Origin: Micromussa lordhowensis
Taxonomy: Eukaryota > Cnidaria > Anthozoa > Scleractinia > Lobophylliidae
Direction of reading: 5' to 3'
Length of the DNA stretch: 64,000 nucleotides
Assembly: GCA_964020085.1 (NCBI GenBank)
Contig: OZ026597.1
Span: forward strand, 3,930,394 to 3,994,393
The translations under genes and the position numbers were made by a program. Shown in pieces: positions 11,434-21,993 of this stretch. The notes under the pieces were generated by a model, which saw nothing but the letters and a program-made list of their open reading frames with translations, searched no databases and was not told the DNA's origin. Each line of letters begins with the position of its first letter. Position 1 is the stretch's first letter.

Positions 11434-12081
11434 TTGGGGAGAGCAGGAAAAAAATATAATGGCAATCCAGGAGCCCACTGGCCCATTTTAACTTACTACA
11501 GTTAACACTTGCATTTATCAAACATACAGAGAATTTATTTTACTTGTACATGCCAAGGAACAAAACTTGTGATTTTACTTTCCTAAATATATACAAAACA
11601 TACTTATTTGTAGCAGTTGGACATCGATCTTTCAGTTTTTCCTATCTCTCGCCCACCAGGAACTTAACATCAATTTTTTTTACGTCTTCCCCACCAAATT
11701 TAAAGAGTCTGGTGAAACATCATTTGTAATGCCCACTTGTTTCTTTTGACTTGATACAATTTCTTTTGTGACATTAACATTCACACGAAGTCCAATCGTA
11801 AACTCTCCCTTCCCTGCCTTGTATAGGAGGTGGACCTTTATTGGGAGGGAAAGGGAGATATTAGTGACTGGATGAATCCGCGATAAACATTTTGCCTCGG
11901 AGTAGTGATTTGAGGTAAATGAATTCCATTTTCCTTTGCTAAAATATTCTCTGCCAAGAATGTCCGATATGCTCGCCCCGTTTCTTGTGTTCACCACACT
12001 ATTTTAATTTGATGATACGTGCGTAACTTTTTGTTTTAATTTCACTTCCGTTGTGCGCAAACTTTGCTGATGCGTGACAAA

Positions 12082-12470
12082 GGACCATTTTACCGATGTC
12101 AAGCAACATCAACAATTCTTTCCTATTTTTTGAATAAACAAAACAATCATCTTCGTAGTTCAATTTATCATGCCAAATTTAGTGAATCTACAAGGTTTCA
12201 TAAGAATCCATTGCAAACCCATAAAAATATGGAACCCCAATTCAAACTTACAAGGAAATGTATTCCAGGGGGCAAGTGTTGCTCCTGGGCATACATTTCT
12301 TTGTAAAAATTGGCAAGTTAGGAGTCTCATATTGTAATGAGTTTACAACGGGTTCTAAAATGAAACTTCGCATATTTACTAAATTCGGCATGGTAAATCC
12401 ACCGGTACGGTTTACTTTTTGTTTGAGTGAAAAAAAAAATCGAAAAAGCGGGACATCAGTAAAAAGGTCC
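12082..12470. mobile_element. Palindromic MITE, ~390 bp (family also at 59950-60325)
   Basis: The left end 'ggaccattttaccgatgtc' (12082-12100) pairs with 'gacatcagtaaaaaggtcc' (12452-12470). Inside, 'atcatgccaaatttagtgaa' pairs with 'actaaattcggcatggtaaa'. The centre contains 'ggaaatgtattccaggg' and its partner 'cctgggcatacatttc'. The same plan and sequence recur in a UBL7 intron, and a fragment sits near 20095-20150. Confidence 0.82.
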
Positions 12471-13539
12471 ATTTCTTCTCCGGCTTCTCCGGATCAAATA
12501 ATTGTGTCTCACATGATCTGACTTTCGTTTGCGTGTGTTTTGGTGTGAAAGAGGCTAAGAAGCGAACTACGTTCAAACTGTTTCCTGCGAATGTCGCCTC
12601 TTAGGGTCAATCAAAAACCAAAAAACACAGTTGTACTACTCCTGTTTGGAACTTCCATATAAAATAGGAAGGGGGTGCAAAGATCCTGGATGCTTACCGT
12701 TTAGCCAAAAAATCCGGAAATTTCGGTTGTGAGTCAAATGGAACAGTAATTTTCCGGAAAATCCGTTCGGAAATTGTAGACTACCTCCAGAGGTAGTCCT
12801 CTTTTCCTGTTCGGAACGGAACGGCGGAAATGTGCTTACCATTTGCTAAATTTTCCAGTTTCCAGTCATTCATCAGTCGAGAACAATTTTACGAGAAATC
12901 AAATCGCAAATGGTAAGCGCCATCGCGTTCGGTGTGTTCGCTGGTTTTGGAAAATGACAAAGACAACTTAGAGGATTTAAAAATTCAATTGATGTTTATT
13001 AATTTACTCGATTCCTTATTTCGAGCTTGTACTGTTTCTGTCACTGGACTAGTTCAGTTGATAATTCCTTGTTGTAATTTTGTTGTGGGTGACTCTTAGT
13101 TGGCCCCATTTGAAATTGCTACACTGTAACGAGCTATTCAAAATCCTATGACAATTTTCGTGTCGTAAACTACAGTCGCAGGTTGTAGGTTTAAGTCATC
13201 ATAGGTGGCCCAAGGTCATCAAATGAGCGCCGTTTACTAAGGTAACAACAGTCGGAAAAAAAACATTTTTTTATGGGAAAAACGGATATATTCTAAAGCC
13301 TAAAAATGTGAACGAGCATTGTATAAAACTAAACCTCGCTCATTCAGGTGCGTGTTTTCTTGTTTCATGAGGTTAAAAAGCTCAACACCATCTAAACTGA
13401 ACATCAACCGGTCTTTGGAAACCTCACGAGAAACAGGGAAACACACGTCAAACGCAGATGAAGTTTTATTCAATACTCATTCATAACCGTTTCACTCATA
13501 CAAATTCTAATATATAGATTTAGGTCAACCTAAAAGCGG

Positions 13540-13790
13540 AGCTCCTGTAGCCCGATTAGGCTTATCCAGGATAAGGTTGAATTTTGAGTTCAGTTTTGTA
13601 ACTTTGCTGCAAGGTTTTCTGCATATTGTTTGGTGTTTAGTTTTTCTTTCAACTGAAATGAACTGCTTTTTTCAATCCAGAAGTCAAACGAGTGGATTAA
13701 AAAATCAAAACATTATCAGAGGAAATTGTGAAAATTACTTTGATTGTTTAACAAAGAATTGCCAAAAACTATTGGGCTAAAATATTATCT
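13540..13790. mobile_element. Partial foldback MITE (GTTGTTCAAAG family)
   Basis: It shares 'gattaggcttatccaggat', 'agttcagttttgtaacttt' and 'aaggttttctg' with the element at 46786-47007. Its right end is not recognisable, so it is probably truncated. Confidence 0.5.
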
Positions 13791-14054
13791 GAATGATGTT
13801 AACATGTGAGCATTGTTCCAAGGTTTTATCATTGCATTGACCCTATTGCGTAGTACTAGTTGTAGTTAAATAAATTAGCCAGAAATCTTCCAGTTTGGAA
13901 ATCTTCCAGTTTCCACGTAAACACGACAAACGTTACTCCTTTAGCTGACCTAGCATATTGTGTAGCCGCGTTGAGCTCCAGAAAGCCCGCGAAAAATTAA
14001 GCCTCCTTTTGGTTTAGAGGTCCCCTTATGGCCGCCATCTTGCGCGACTCCACC

Positions 14055-14092
14055 GTCGTCGTCGTCGTCGTCGTTGTCGTCGCCGTCGTGCG
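14055..14092. repeat. (GTC)n-like microsatellite
   Basis: Run of gtc/gtt triplets after a GC-rich segment. Low complexity only. Confidence 0.85.
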
Positions 14093-15235
14093 TACGCGCC
14101 CACGAGCAATACCGCTGTCCATGATTAACCATGAGAAAATCCATACATGGGTTTCTTTTTCCTATATGGTTATGGGGCTCCGCTTGGCGGCCCTTCGGGC
14201 CGCCGGAGCTCCGCTAATATATTTGGAGTGCTGTGTTACCTCAGTACCACTGCATGAACTTGGGCGACCCGTGGATTCACACGAAACAATTCTCATCGAA
14301 TTAAGACTCGACTTCAACTTATCACAAGAAACAAAGTCGAACTGCCTACACTGGCTATAGGCCACCTATCTATTAAACTTAAATAGATCTTAAATACGTC
14401 TACAATGGAATTTTATCTCTTTATATTATTATTATAAATTCTGTTCAAAACGATTGTACATTTTAAAACAGTGTATTAACATTCCTAGAATCTTCATTTT
14501 AATTTTTTTTTATTTTGTATTTGGAATGTACTTTTAGTGTCCACAATTAGCTAATATCTAGCTAAACGCTTTGTGTCAATCATTCATTCCTGTGTTAGGT
14601 ACTTTTCTCAGATTGCGGTATACTAAACGTCTTTGATTATTCTCATGAGGTCTACAGTTACAGAAAGTTAAATAACTGATCGATTTATTGTACTGAAAAG
14701 AGTGCCCTGAAACTTAATGAAACAAAACGTCTTAATCTTCGCGACTGAAATAGCAAAAAACAAACAAACAAAACCCAAATGAAAGTTCTGTACGGGTATA
14801 AATCATCAGGCATCCGTTATGCAAGATGACAAGAAAATCTGTCAACGATTTAGTCTTTCCTATCAGTTACAATTGCAAATGGCTTTCCAGCTCTTTGCTT
14901 GCTTGATGTCTACCGGGATTCCTTCATTAACAAGGCCTTCATGATCTGAAACACAGAACTTAAAAGACATCAACAAATAAGGTTGAGTCTTTTTTCTTGT
15001 GATTCATTATGCCTGCGAGCCAAGCAACTCTCTTTTCAGCCAGTGGGTTAAAGCAACAATGCAGCAGTTTTGCAATCCAGGCTCCGTCTCGTCTTTCTTT
15101 TTGACTCAACGTCCGGCGCAAAAATGTTTAAAAGTGTTTTGAGTCTGAAACGTCAGTTGAACATAATTGTGTATAACATTTAACGTAATACCGTCGTTTC
15201 AAAATGAGGGAGGAGGGAAATATACTTCTAAATTA

Positions 15236-15490
15236 GGGCGTGTTTAAAACACGAAATGGCGAAATGACGAAATGTCACTCCAGCTAGCCTAAACAGTACT
15301 TCGGTTAGCCTAAATAGCACTTCGGTTAGCTTAAATGGCGCTTCGGTTAGCCTAAATAGCTCTTCGGTTAGCCTAAATATCACTGACTTGAAGGTGGTTA
15401 GCTCTCAATAATTGTATGGGTTAACCGTACGTATCCCACATTGTTAAGTGCCATTCCGTCATTTCGCCATTTCGTGTTTTAAACACGCCC
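15236..15490. mobile_element. MITE with ~37-bp TIRs and 9-bp target duplication
   Basis: The terminal inverted repeats begin 'gggcgtgtttaaaacacgaa' and continue 'atggcgaaatgacg' with one mismatch near the inner end. The element is flanked by an exact direct repeat TCTAAATTA at 15227-15235 and 15491-15499. A 9-bp target duplication with long TIRs is the hallmark of Mutator-like (MULE) elements (family knowledge). The 255-bp body has no coding frame; its middle is a 21-bp minisatellite. Confidence 0.88.
15278..15384. repeat. 21-bp minisatellite inside the MULE-like MITE
   Basis: About five tandem copies of a unit like 'cttcggttagcctaaatagc', with point differences. The array lies wholly inside the TIR element. 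Confidence 0.85.
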
Positions 15491-15544
15491 TCTAAATTAC
15501 AGTCATAGTCAGCAAGATATATAAAGGACAAAATTCCAAGGCCT

Positions 15545-15745
15545 ACGTAAGTGCCTGCTTAGTTGTTTGTGACCAATTTCTTTTGGGATACCAAGAGCTT
15601 TCTCGTAATATTCTTTAGCTTTGTCATATTTAGCAAGAGATCGAAACAGATTTCCTAGGTCTCCATAAGCGTTTGCTTCTCCCTGTCTATCGCCAATTTC
15701 AATTCTGATTGCAAGAGCTTTCTAGAGATATTCTTTACCATGTCT
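15545..15745 (-). pseudogene. Broken TPR-repeat protein fragment
   Basis: The minus strand reads KALAIRIEIGDRQGEANAYG, then DLGNLFRSLAKYDKAKEYYE, then KALGIPKEIG. These are two tetratricopeptide units of the type found in the large TTC28/GPSM2-like families of corals. The preceding unit is cut by an in-frame TAG (KEYL-stop). No further repeats continue on either side, so I call it a degenerate fragment. It begins about 55 bp from the MULE-like MITE. Confidence 0.7.
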
Positions 15746-15823
15746 GAGACATAAAAAATCCCTAAGACGAAATATGACAGTGCTTTGAAAGTCCCTGACA
15801 GACCGCAGCGACACATGGTCTAA

Positions 15824-15901
15824 CAACCTCGTTCCCAGGGCAGTTTCCCTGGCTTGGGGAAGCCAAGCCAGGCCAGAGAAACGGCTCTAGGAACGAGGTT
15901 G
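15824..15901. repeat. Foldback hairpin (CAACCTCGTTCCCAGGG family)
   Basis: Arms 'caacctcgttcccaggg' and 'ctaggaacgaggttg' are inverted around a GC-rich loop that is itself partly palindromic. A second copy lies at 42200-42292. Confidence 0.8.
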
Positions 15902-16386
15902 ATGGTCTTAGTAAAATTTCTGTTGTATGGAGTTGTAACTTGAAGCTAGCTAGTGCGGGGAGTCTTTTCAAATACAAATGATATTGATTACAAGACGATG
16001 TATGGACAAAAAAGAATTCTCTACATTTAGTTATAAACTAGTACAAATTTCTCCTATCATGATTTTGGTAAATTCTGGTGCATTTTTAAGCATTAGTAGC
16101 TGGTTTTGCGAGCTCACCGAACTAATTTTTGTCATGATACAATACATTTATTCTAATGGTTACCTCCCAACAACGCAAAGGATTATGGGTATGTGCAAGT
16201 AGCGAATTTGCTAATTTTTACTAGTTCCAGGCCTTTTGGCTTGGATCGCCATTAATCCTACCTTCCGGGAAAACGTCGTGTTAATGGAACGAGCGCATCC
16301 CCGTGGAAATTTCTAGTCGGGATTTGACGCGTCCCATTTACTACATCTGTCGACCAACCAGTTTCTCCGAGTAAATGGTAAACAAC

Positions 16387-16720
16387 CTAAATCTCTCTGC
16401 TCATTTCATTAACCACTGTTTGGCGGTTTTGTGTAAATTTTTGGGTGATTTTTGGGCATTTTGGGAAAGAGACATTTTTTCTCAACGGATAGGTTAAATT
16501 GAGGAAAATATGAAATGCTGAAAATTTGATGGATTTGGAAAATTGAAATTTGAAGTGAAGAATTAGTAGACGGATACCAAACAGTCCCCTACCAACCTGG
16601 GGCTCTCTGCTGCGGGGGTCAACTGTCTGGTAGTGTTTCCAACCCATCTTAATCCTAACAATTTCCTTTTAATATTACTTCAAATTTCTCTCCTATTCAT
16701 GTTTTCCCCTGCCTTAACCG
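16387..16720 (+). mobile_element. Partial copy of the CTTAAGGCGGGGG element (3' part)
   Basis: Matches the later part of the full copy at 21351-21768: 'gttttgtgtaaattttt', 'aaacagtcccctaccaacc', 'caactgtctggtagtgtt'. The left TIR is absent. Confidence 0.6.
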
Positions 16721-16775
16721 GGCGGCCTGAAGTGAACTCTATGGTGGAATGAACTAGACACGCCGTCGTTCCCGC

Positions 16776-17045
16776 TTAAGGCGGGGGTTTACATGAAGGC
16801 CGTATTTTGGCTGGGTATTATGATTTTAACGCAAACTTTCAAGCAGTCAAAAGTTTCTCTGCTCACCCCCACATATCTAATTTTTGGGCTGTTTTGTAAA
16901 TTTATGGTGATTTTTGGGGATATCTGGGGATAAATAGTTTTTTTCTGAAAGGATTAGTAAAATTTATGGAAATTGGAAATTTTGAAGATTTGATGTTGCT
17001 CTAATTAAAATTAATAACCGAAATCCCCCAGTTTCAAGACCAAAG
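16776..17045 (+). mobile_element. Partial copy of the CTTAAGGCGGGGG element (5' part)
   Basis: Starts with 'cttaaggcgggggtttac' and follows the 21351 copy through 'aaggattagtaaaatttatg' and 'gaaattttgaagatttg', then diverges before the right TIR. Confidence 0.65.
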
Positions 17046-17231
17046 TTTTTATTATTCTTTTTATTAACAATATTAACATTACTTACGATAACAACATAAT
17101 TTATAACATAGATAGGACCCTGCGCGCGCTCTGATTGGTCAAAAACCCATGTTTTATCAGAGTATAAAACATAGAAAAAGCGTGTTTTATTGTTTTGCGT
17201 GCGTAAAATCTATATCATAAAGCAAATGAAG

Positions 17232-17397
17232 AAGCCTAATCCGTGCATTACACTGTGATAAAACACTCCGAACATTTGAGAACACTCGAGAAATCGCGGC
17301 TGCGGCTGCGGCTCGTGTTTTCTACATTTCCTTCGAGTTCTCAAATTCCCGTCGTGTTTTATCACAGTGTAATACACGGCTTAGGCTCCTTTATTTG
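17232..17397. repeat. Foldback hairpin with GTGATAAAACAC arms
   Basis: 'agcctaatccgtgcattac' plus 'actgtgataaaacac' at the left are mirrored by 'gtgttttatcacagtgtaat' plus 'acacggcttaggct' at the right. The loop contains three 'cggctg' repeats. Confidence 0.8.
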
Positions 17398-17889
17398 TTA
17401 AGTGTACAACAGTACAATGAACAAAGTTACAGTACATACCATTAAACTATATTACATTACATTTCCATTTTTAACGAGTGCTAAAAAAAAAGGAAAAGGG
17501 AAAGAAAAACTACAATACATTATACTTACATTTACATTACTTACTATGCTGTATCTCACTTACTGTTGCGATAGTTATTCTACTTGGAATAGAAAATAAA
17601 AGAGAAAAGTACAAACATCTAAAATTCATTTGATGATGAGATGAAAAGTAGAAAACATGTGCATGGTCTTGCCAATAAGATGTTTATTAAGTGTTGGTTC
17701 TCGGTGTATCGTAATGCGAGAGGAAAAGAGAGAAATTTTCTATTTTCGGGAAAGTGTTGCGTGTTTTGCATACCCAGAGAAAAGGTCTGGCGATCAGAAA
17801 GTAGAAGTCTAGTCTCTTGTTCTTATTTGGGTTCAATCCCAGTACTAGATATGCCGTTAAGTTAATAGCATTTGAAAGTTCTCCACGAT

Positions 17890-18709
17890 TAACTGCCCAT
17901 TGCTTAAAATCTTGCCAGAAAGAGTGGATATGCTACAAGTCCAGAAGAGGTGCACCGCTCATTGTCTTTTAGGTTAACTTTTGTTAAAAAAAAACTATTA
18001 GTCCCTAATCTCCTATGCAGTAGCTTAAATTGGAAGACAATTAGTTTTGAGATCTTTGTGTACAGGAAAGATGATCGGTAAACTGTTTCCCAATCAATGT
18101 TTTCTTGGGTTTCGACTCTGCAATCCGCGATCCATTTTTCTTGAGCTTCGACCGGTTTTTTCTGCTTTTTGCCAACGAGAATTTTATATACTGTCTGTTT
18201 GGCTGTCTTGCCTTTAAAAAAGTATCAGTTACAGTTTCGTATTTGGTGGTAATATTATGTAGGTTTTCTTCGTTGCTTTTCCGTAGGGCTTTAATTGCTG
18301 ATATCACCCCTTGGAAAGTAAGAAAATTTATTCGTTCTGTAAAATCCTCAAAGGATACAAAATGCATCGACTCTTTCATCAAATGACCAACGTTTCTAAC
18401 TCCTTTTGAAGACCATGATTTATAGTGCATATGTTTGTTTGATGGAGTTTGTTTGTTAGCTGTTCGATGGAGTGTTCGATGAAGACCAAAGTTAAGAAAG
18501 CCACTGAAACGTAAAGCTGTGTACACTGCATGTGCAAAGAAAATGTCATAATTTTTTTTAACTCCTAGTTTATCGGCTCCTAATTGACGTGTTCTTTTAA
18601 GAGTCTTGAACATTTTCGCTTCTAACGCAACAAACTTCACGCAACGTTTGTGGTGTTTACTTGGCAAGACGCTCAAGAGTTGGCAAATCACGGCTGTATA
18701 ACTAACCAT
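17890..18709 (-). pseudogene. L1/Tx1-type LINE ORF2 C-terminal fragment
   Basis: An open frame of 222 residues (18041-18709) reads YKSWSSKGVRNVGHLMKE, then FVSFEDFTERINFLTFQGVI. This is the region after the reverse transcriptase in L1-like ORF2 proteins ('WWxKGI..vgdLl...G.flsfeeF...... .fl.y.gli.ai'). Downstream, with frame breaks, comes VFQFKLLHRRLGTN and KVNLKDNERC, matching the usual 'lR.FQyKllHrilptN..L.k..i.....C..C' tail. No RT catalytic motif is present; it is a dead fragment. Confidence 0.72.
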
Positions 18710-18884
18710 TTTATGAGAATTTACCTGGGACCATCATAGCCACGAAATAAAAAAGTTGCAATCTTCTCTTCTACCTCTTAATTTAGAAACTTCGATGCCA
18801 CGAACAATAAATACTAATGAAACAGTTTTCTAGTTGTTGTTAAATTCATATCTCTTTCTAAGATACGTATAATAAAACTTGTAA

Positions 18885-18992
18885 TTACAGAATGTAGAAT
18901 CTCACTTCGGAAAGTGAAACCACGAAAAGAGTCAGCGAGGCACTTTCCAAACACTGTCTTATTTCGTCATTTTATCATCATCTGTTTGTATA
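18885..18992 (+). repeat. Direct repeat A, copy 1
   Basis: 'cagaatgtagaatctcactt' to 'gtcagcgaggcactttcc' and 'ctgtcttatttcgtcatttt' recurs, slightly diverged, at 19942-20034. It is not coding. Confidence 0.7.
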
Positions 18993-19941
18993 TACCACAC
19001 CCGAGGGGATGGGGGTGGGTCCTCCCTTATATGGGCGAAATAGGTGTGTATGGCCCCACTGAAGGGTATGGTCTTTTATGAACAAAGAACTTCAAACTCT
19101 AGAAAGGGCCAACGGACAAGTCAAAAGTACCGGAACCTGGTAGGTTCTGATCCGCAAATGCAAAGGCTTGAAAAAACTGAACTCAGAAAGGCTGACCGTA
19201 CGGTTGGGGTTAACTGTATATAATTTCCAATATTTCGTCAGGCACGGCCTGACTTCTTCAGGGAATGTTTACTACTGACAAAAGACGTTACAATTTAAAC
19301 AACAAAGATAAAAGCCTATCTAGTATTACAATAAAATGTGGACCGTTGAAGTAACTAATAAATGACAAGTTAACAAAAATAGAAAATAAAAAAAGCTAAA
19401 CCGTTGAACAAACTAATGAAAGACAAGATAATAAAATGGAATATAATACATAAGGGTTAAGTAGGTTAAACATTAGATTAACCGTTAGATTAGATTAGAT
19501 TAGGTATGGTGTTTGCACCCTAGTCTTAAATTTGGTATGAAGAAGCAACTTTTTCAGCATAAGACCATCAGCGCCCTTTACAGTGCCTTTAAAATCAGTC
19601 TAAATTAGGGAACTGATTATAAGATTGGTCTGAAACGGGGTATTGATTTAAGGGTCAGGTCTTAAATAAGGTATCAAATTTTTTGCTCAGGTCATACCCT
19701 CCGGAATACCACATAAGTGAATAGTGCTTTTCATTTTTCTGAGCAAAGTTCTATTCACCTCCGAACAGCCGAAGAGAAACGTGGCTTCCCGACCATTTGT
19801 CGGTTCATCGTCAGTAATAAAGTAATTTTTGGTCCGTCGTGTGTGGTTAATTCTAAAACGGCGCGAAGCTTTGTCAATCGGGTGGCCTGGGGAGAACTCC
19901 ACAGCGCTTAATCAAAGTAGAAAAATTAAAACCCATTGCAC

Positions 19942-20034
19942 TTACTTACAGAATGCAGCATCTCACTTAGGAAAACAGTCAGCGAGGGACTTTCCCAATA
20001 CTGTCATATTTCGTTACTTAAGCAACATCTGTTA
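19942..20034 (+). repeat. Direct repeat A, copy 2
   Basis: Same order of blocks as at 18885 with about 15 percent differences. The two copies lie about 1.05 kb apart in direct orientation. Confidence 0.7.
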
Positions 20035-20744
20035 GCACATGGCTCAAAAATCGTAATTTTCATATAACGCCCCCTAAAAACCCTCCATAGGTAATTTATC
20101 ATGCCGAATTTAGTAAAAGTGCGAAGTTTAATTCGCTGCAAATTTGTAAATACAGTAGAAGCCAGGTAACTTGAACTCTGAAGGGAAACGAAAAACAGTT
20201 CAAGTTAGCGGGGGTTCAATAATCCATGACAAAACCTGCAATAAGCGAACACTTCAAGGGCTTTTTACTTCTAAAATCTCAGCTCAGACACCTTTAGCAT
20301 TGTTCAGCGATGTCGTTTTAAAGCTAAGTAGATTATTCTAGATTGTGTATCGACTGTCTGGACATTATGCTAAGAGCAGTCTTTGATCTTACACTGTGTT
20401 ACACTGTGTTACAAAAGGGTTAATAATTAACTATTATTGCTGAACCTGTTTAGAGCGGACACCCTGTATTAAGCGGACACTAGTGAGGGTCCCAACGGTG
20501 TCCGCCTAATATGCAAGCTTCACTGTATTTATTTTTCAGTGTTTGCCCTGGGCTTGGGGCATTTGATATTTCCATCTGTTGAAGTACTTTGAAGTATTTC
20601 GTGTAAGAACTCTCTATTATGTTCCGCCCGCCGTAGCCAGCGTACGTTTACACTTGCACCCGACATAACTATTGATAACCATTGCCTGGTCATTTGGCGC
20701 AAAACTATTATATGCTCGGATATTTGTCCTTGGACTTTACCGGT

Positions 20745-20855
20745 ATCTGTTCCTCAAAGCTCACAGTTTTCCTCGAGCTACGCCTTCGGAAATTTGTTCG
20801 CTTCTCGGAACAGATAATGTCCGCGGACAATTCCGCGCCAAATGGAGGCTTTAAA
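20745..20855. repeat. Dispersed ~130-bp repeat, copy 2
   Basis: Shares 'cctcaaagctcacagttttc', 'gagctacg', 'agataatgtc' and 'ttccgcgccaaatggaggct' with 975-1105. Confidence 0.6.
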
Positions 20856-21350
20856 GGAGGACAATTTCGAATATTCCTGACATTTAAACCCAGGTTTTTT
20901 TATGCCAGATATATTAATGTGATATCGATACAAGTTAAAACGCGTGTTGTAACATGTTTGTTTAAGGGAAAATAAAAACGAAAAATAATCCAAACAAAAT
21001 GCTCCTCGTTCTCTGCTCCCCCCTACCCCCCTCATGGGGTAGAGTTAACGGGAGCAGAGTCTCTGCAGAGTCCCACCCTCACCGGTCCACCCGCACGAGG
21101 AGCCTCCAACACCCCTTCGATGCGACTAAATTTAAATAAGAGGTGAAATGCTCTTTGCCTCCCTTTTGGGAGGCATTTCTTAGACTCGCACGAGGCGAAG
21201 CCTCGTTTTGGCGCTAAGCTTATTGTTGTCCTATAATGCCATGCAATCGCTGTTTTCATATCTAATCGTGACAGACGCGTTAAATTTGTGATTTTCTTCA
21301 CATCTATTAGCTTGACAGTAGCTACAGCTTGAAAAACCTTGAAAACTTCT

Positions 21351-21768
21351 CTTAAGGCGGGGGTTTACCTGAAAGCCGTATTTTGGCTTGGTATTATGTT
21401 CTTAATGCAAATATCTCGTTTACGTTTCAAGCAATCAAGAATCTGTTCACTCATTACACACATCTATGTTTTGCGCCGTTTTGTAAATTTTTTGGTGATT
21501 TTTAGGTTTATTTGGAGACAGATAGTTTTTCTCAAAGGATTAGTAAAATTTATGGAAATAGGAAATTTTGAAGATTTGGTGTTGTTTTAAAATTAGAGTT
21601 TGAAGTTAAAAATTGATAGATACACACCAAACAGTTGCCTAACAACCCGAGTGCCATTGTGGGGTCGGGCAACTGTCTGGTGGTGTTCCATAACCTTTCC
21701 TCCCCCTTTCAATCTCTCTTTAAACTTCCTCACATTTCACTTTAATTCAGGTAAAGCCCCACCTTAAG
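21351..21768 (+). mobile_element. Full TIR element, CTTAAGGCGGGGG family
   Basis: The left end 'cttaaggcgggggtttacct' and right end 'aggtaaagccccaccttaag' are inverted with two mismatches over about 23 bp. The body is 418 bp and AT-rich, with no convincing transposase. Two partial copies lie upstream in the same orientation. No clear target duplication was found. Confidence 0.75.
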
Positions 21769-21993
21769 TAAAAAAAGAGACTATTTTGTTTATTATCCTT
21801 GAAACATTTTTCGCAACTCGCGTGATTTTTTTTCTTCAAATAATTGAGAAATATCATATCACTTGGATATTCCCCAGTTATACAATCACGTGACAGGTTC
21901 AGATACTCACGTGCGAGCGAAAATTGAAAGTGTTAGTCCCCAGTTTTTCACAATCTCAAAAGCGGCGAGAAGCTTGGTATAGAATAATTCAAC

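Larger units (their letters stand above)
11052..21993. other. Gene-free, transposon-rich interval
   Basis: Nearly 11 kb without an exon I can support. It holds a GAT microsatellite, palindromic MITEs (12082-12470, 15236-15490, 15824-15901, 17232-17397), a broken TPR fragment, three copies of a 'cttaaggcgggggtttac' element, an L1-type LINE fragment and direct repeats at 18885 and 19942. Parts not listed separately (about 12500-13500, 14400-15200 and 20040-20700) show only AT-rich, unrecognised or weakly repeated sequence. Confidence 0.6.

Noticed and set aside
11680..11997. 105-codon minus-strand frame
   Set aside because: No recognisable domain, no splice context and no neighbouring exons; likely chance in AT-rich DNA.
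12908..12960. Possible first exon or promoter beginning near the ATG at 12909
   Set aside because: No downstream exon in phase or family match could be found.
14028..14360. 110-codon frame with polyvaline stretch
   Set aside because: Driven by the (GTC)n run; the rest shows no domain.
15278..15384. Short regular repeats suggestive of a CRISPR-like array
   Set aside because: Units are contiguous without spacers, the genome is eukaryotic, and the array lies within a TIR element; it is a minisatellite.
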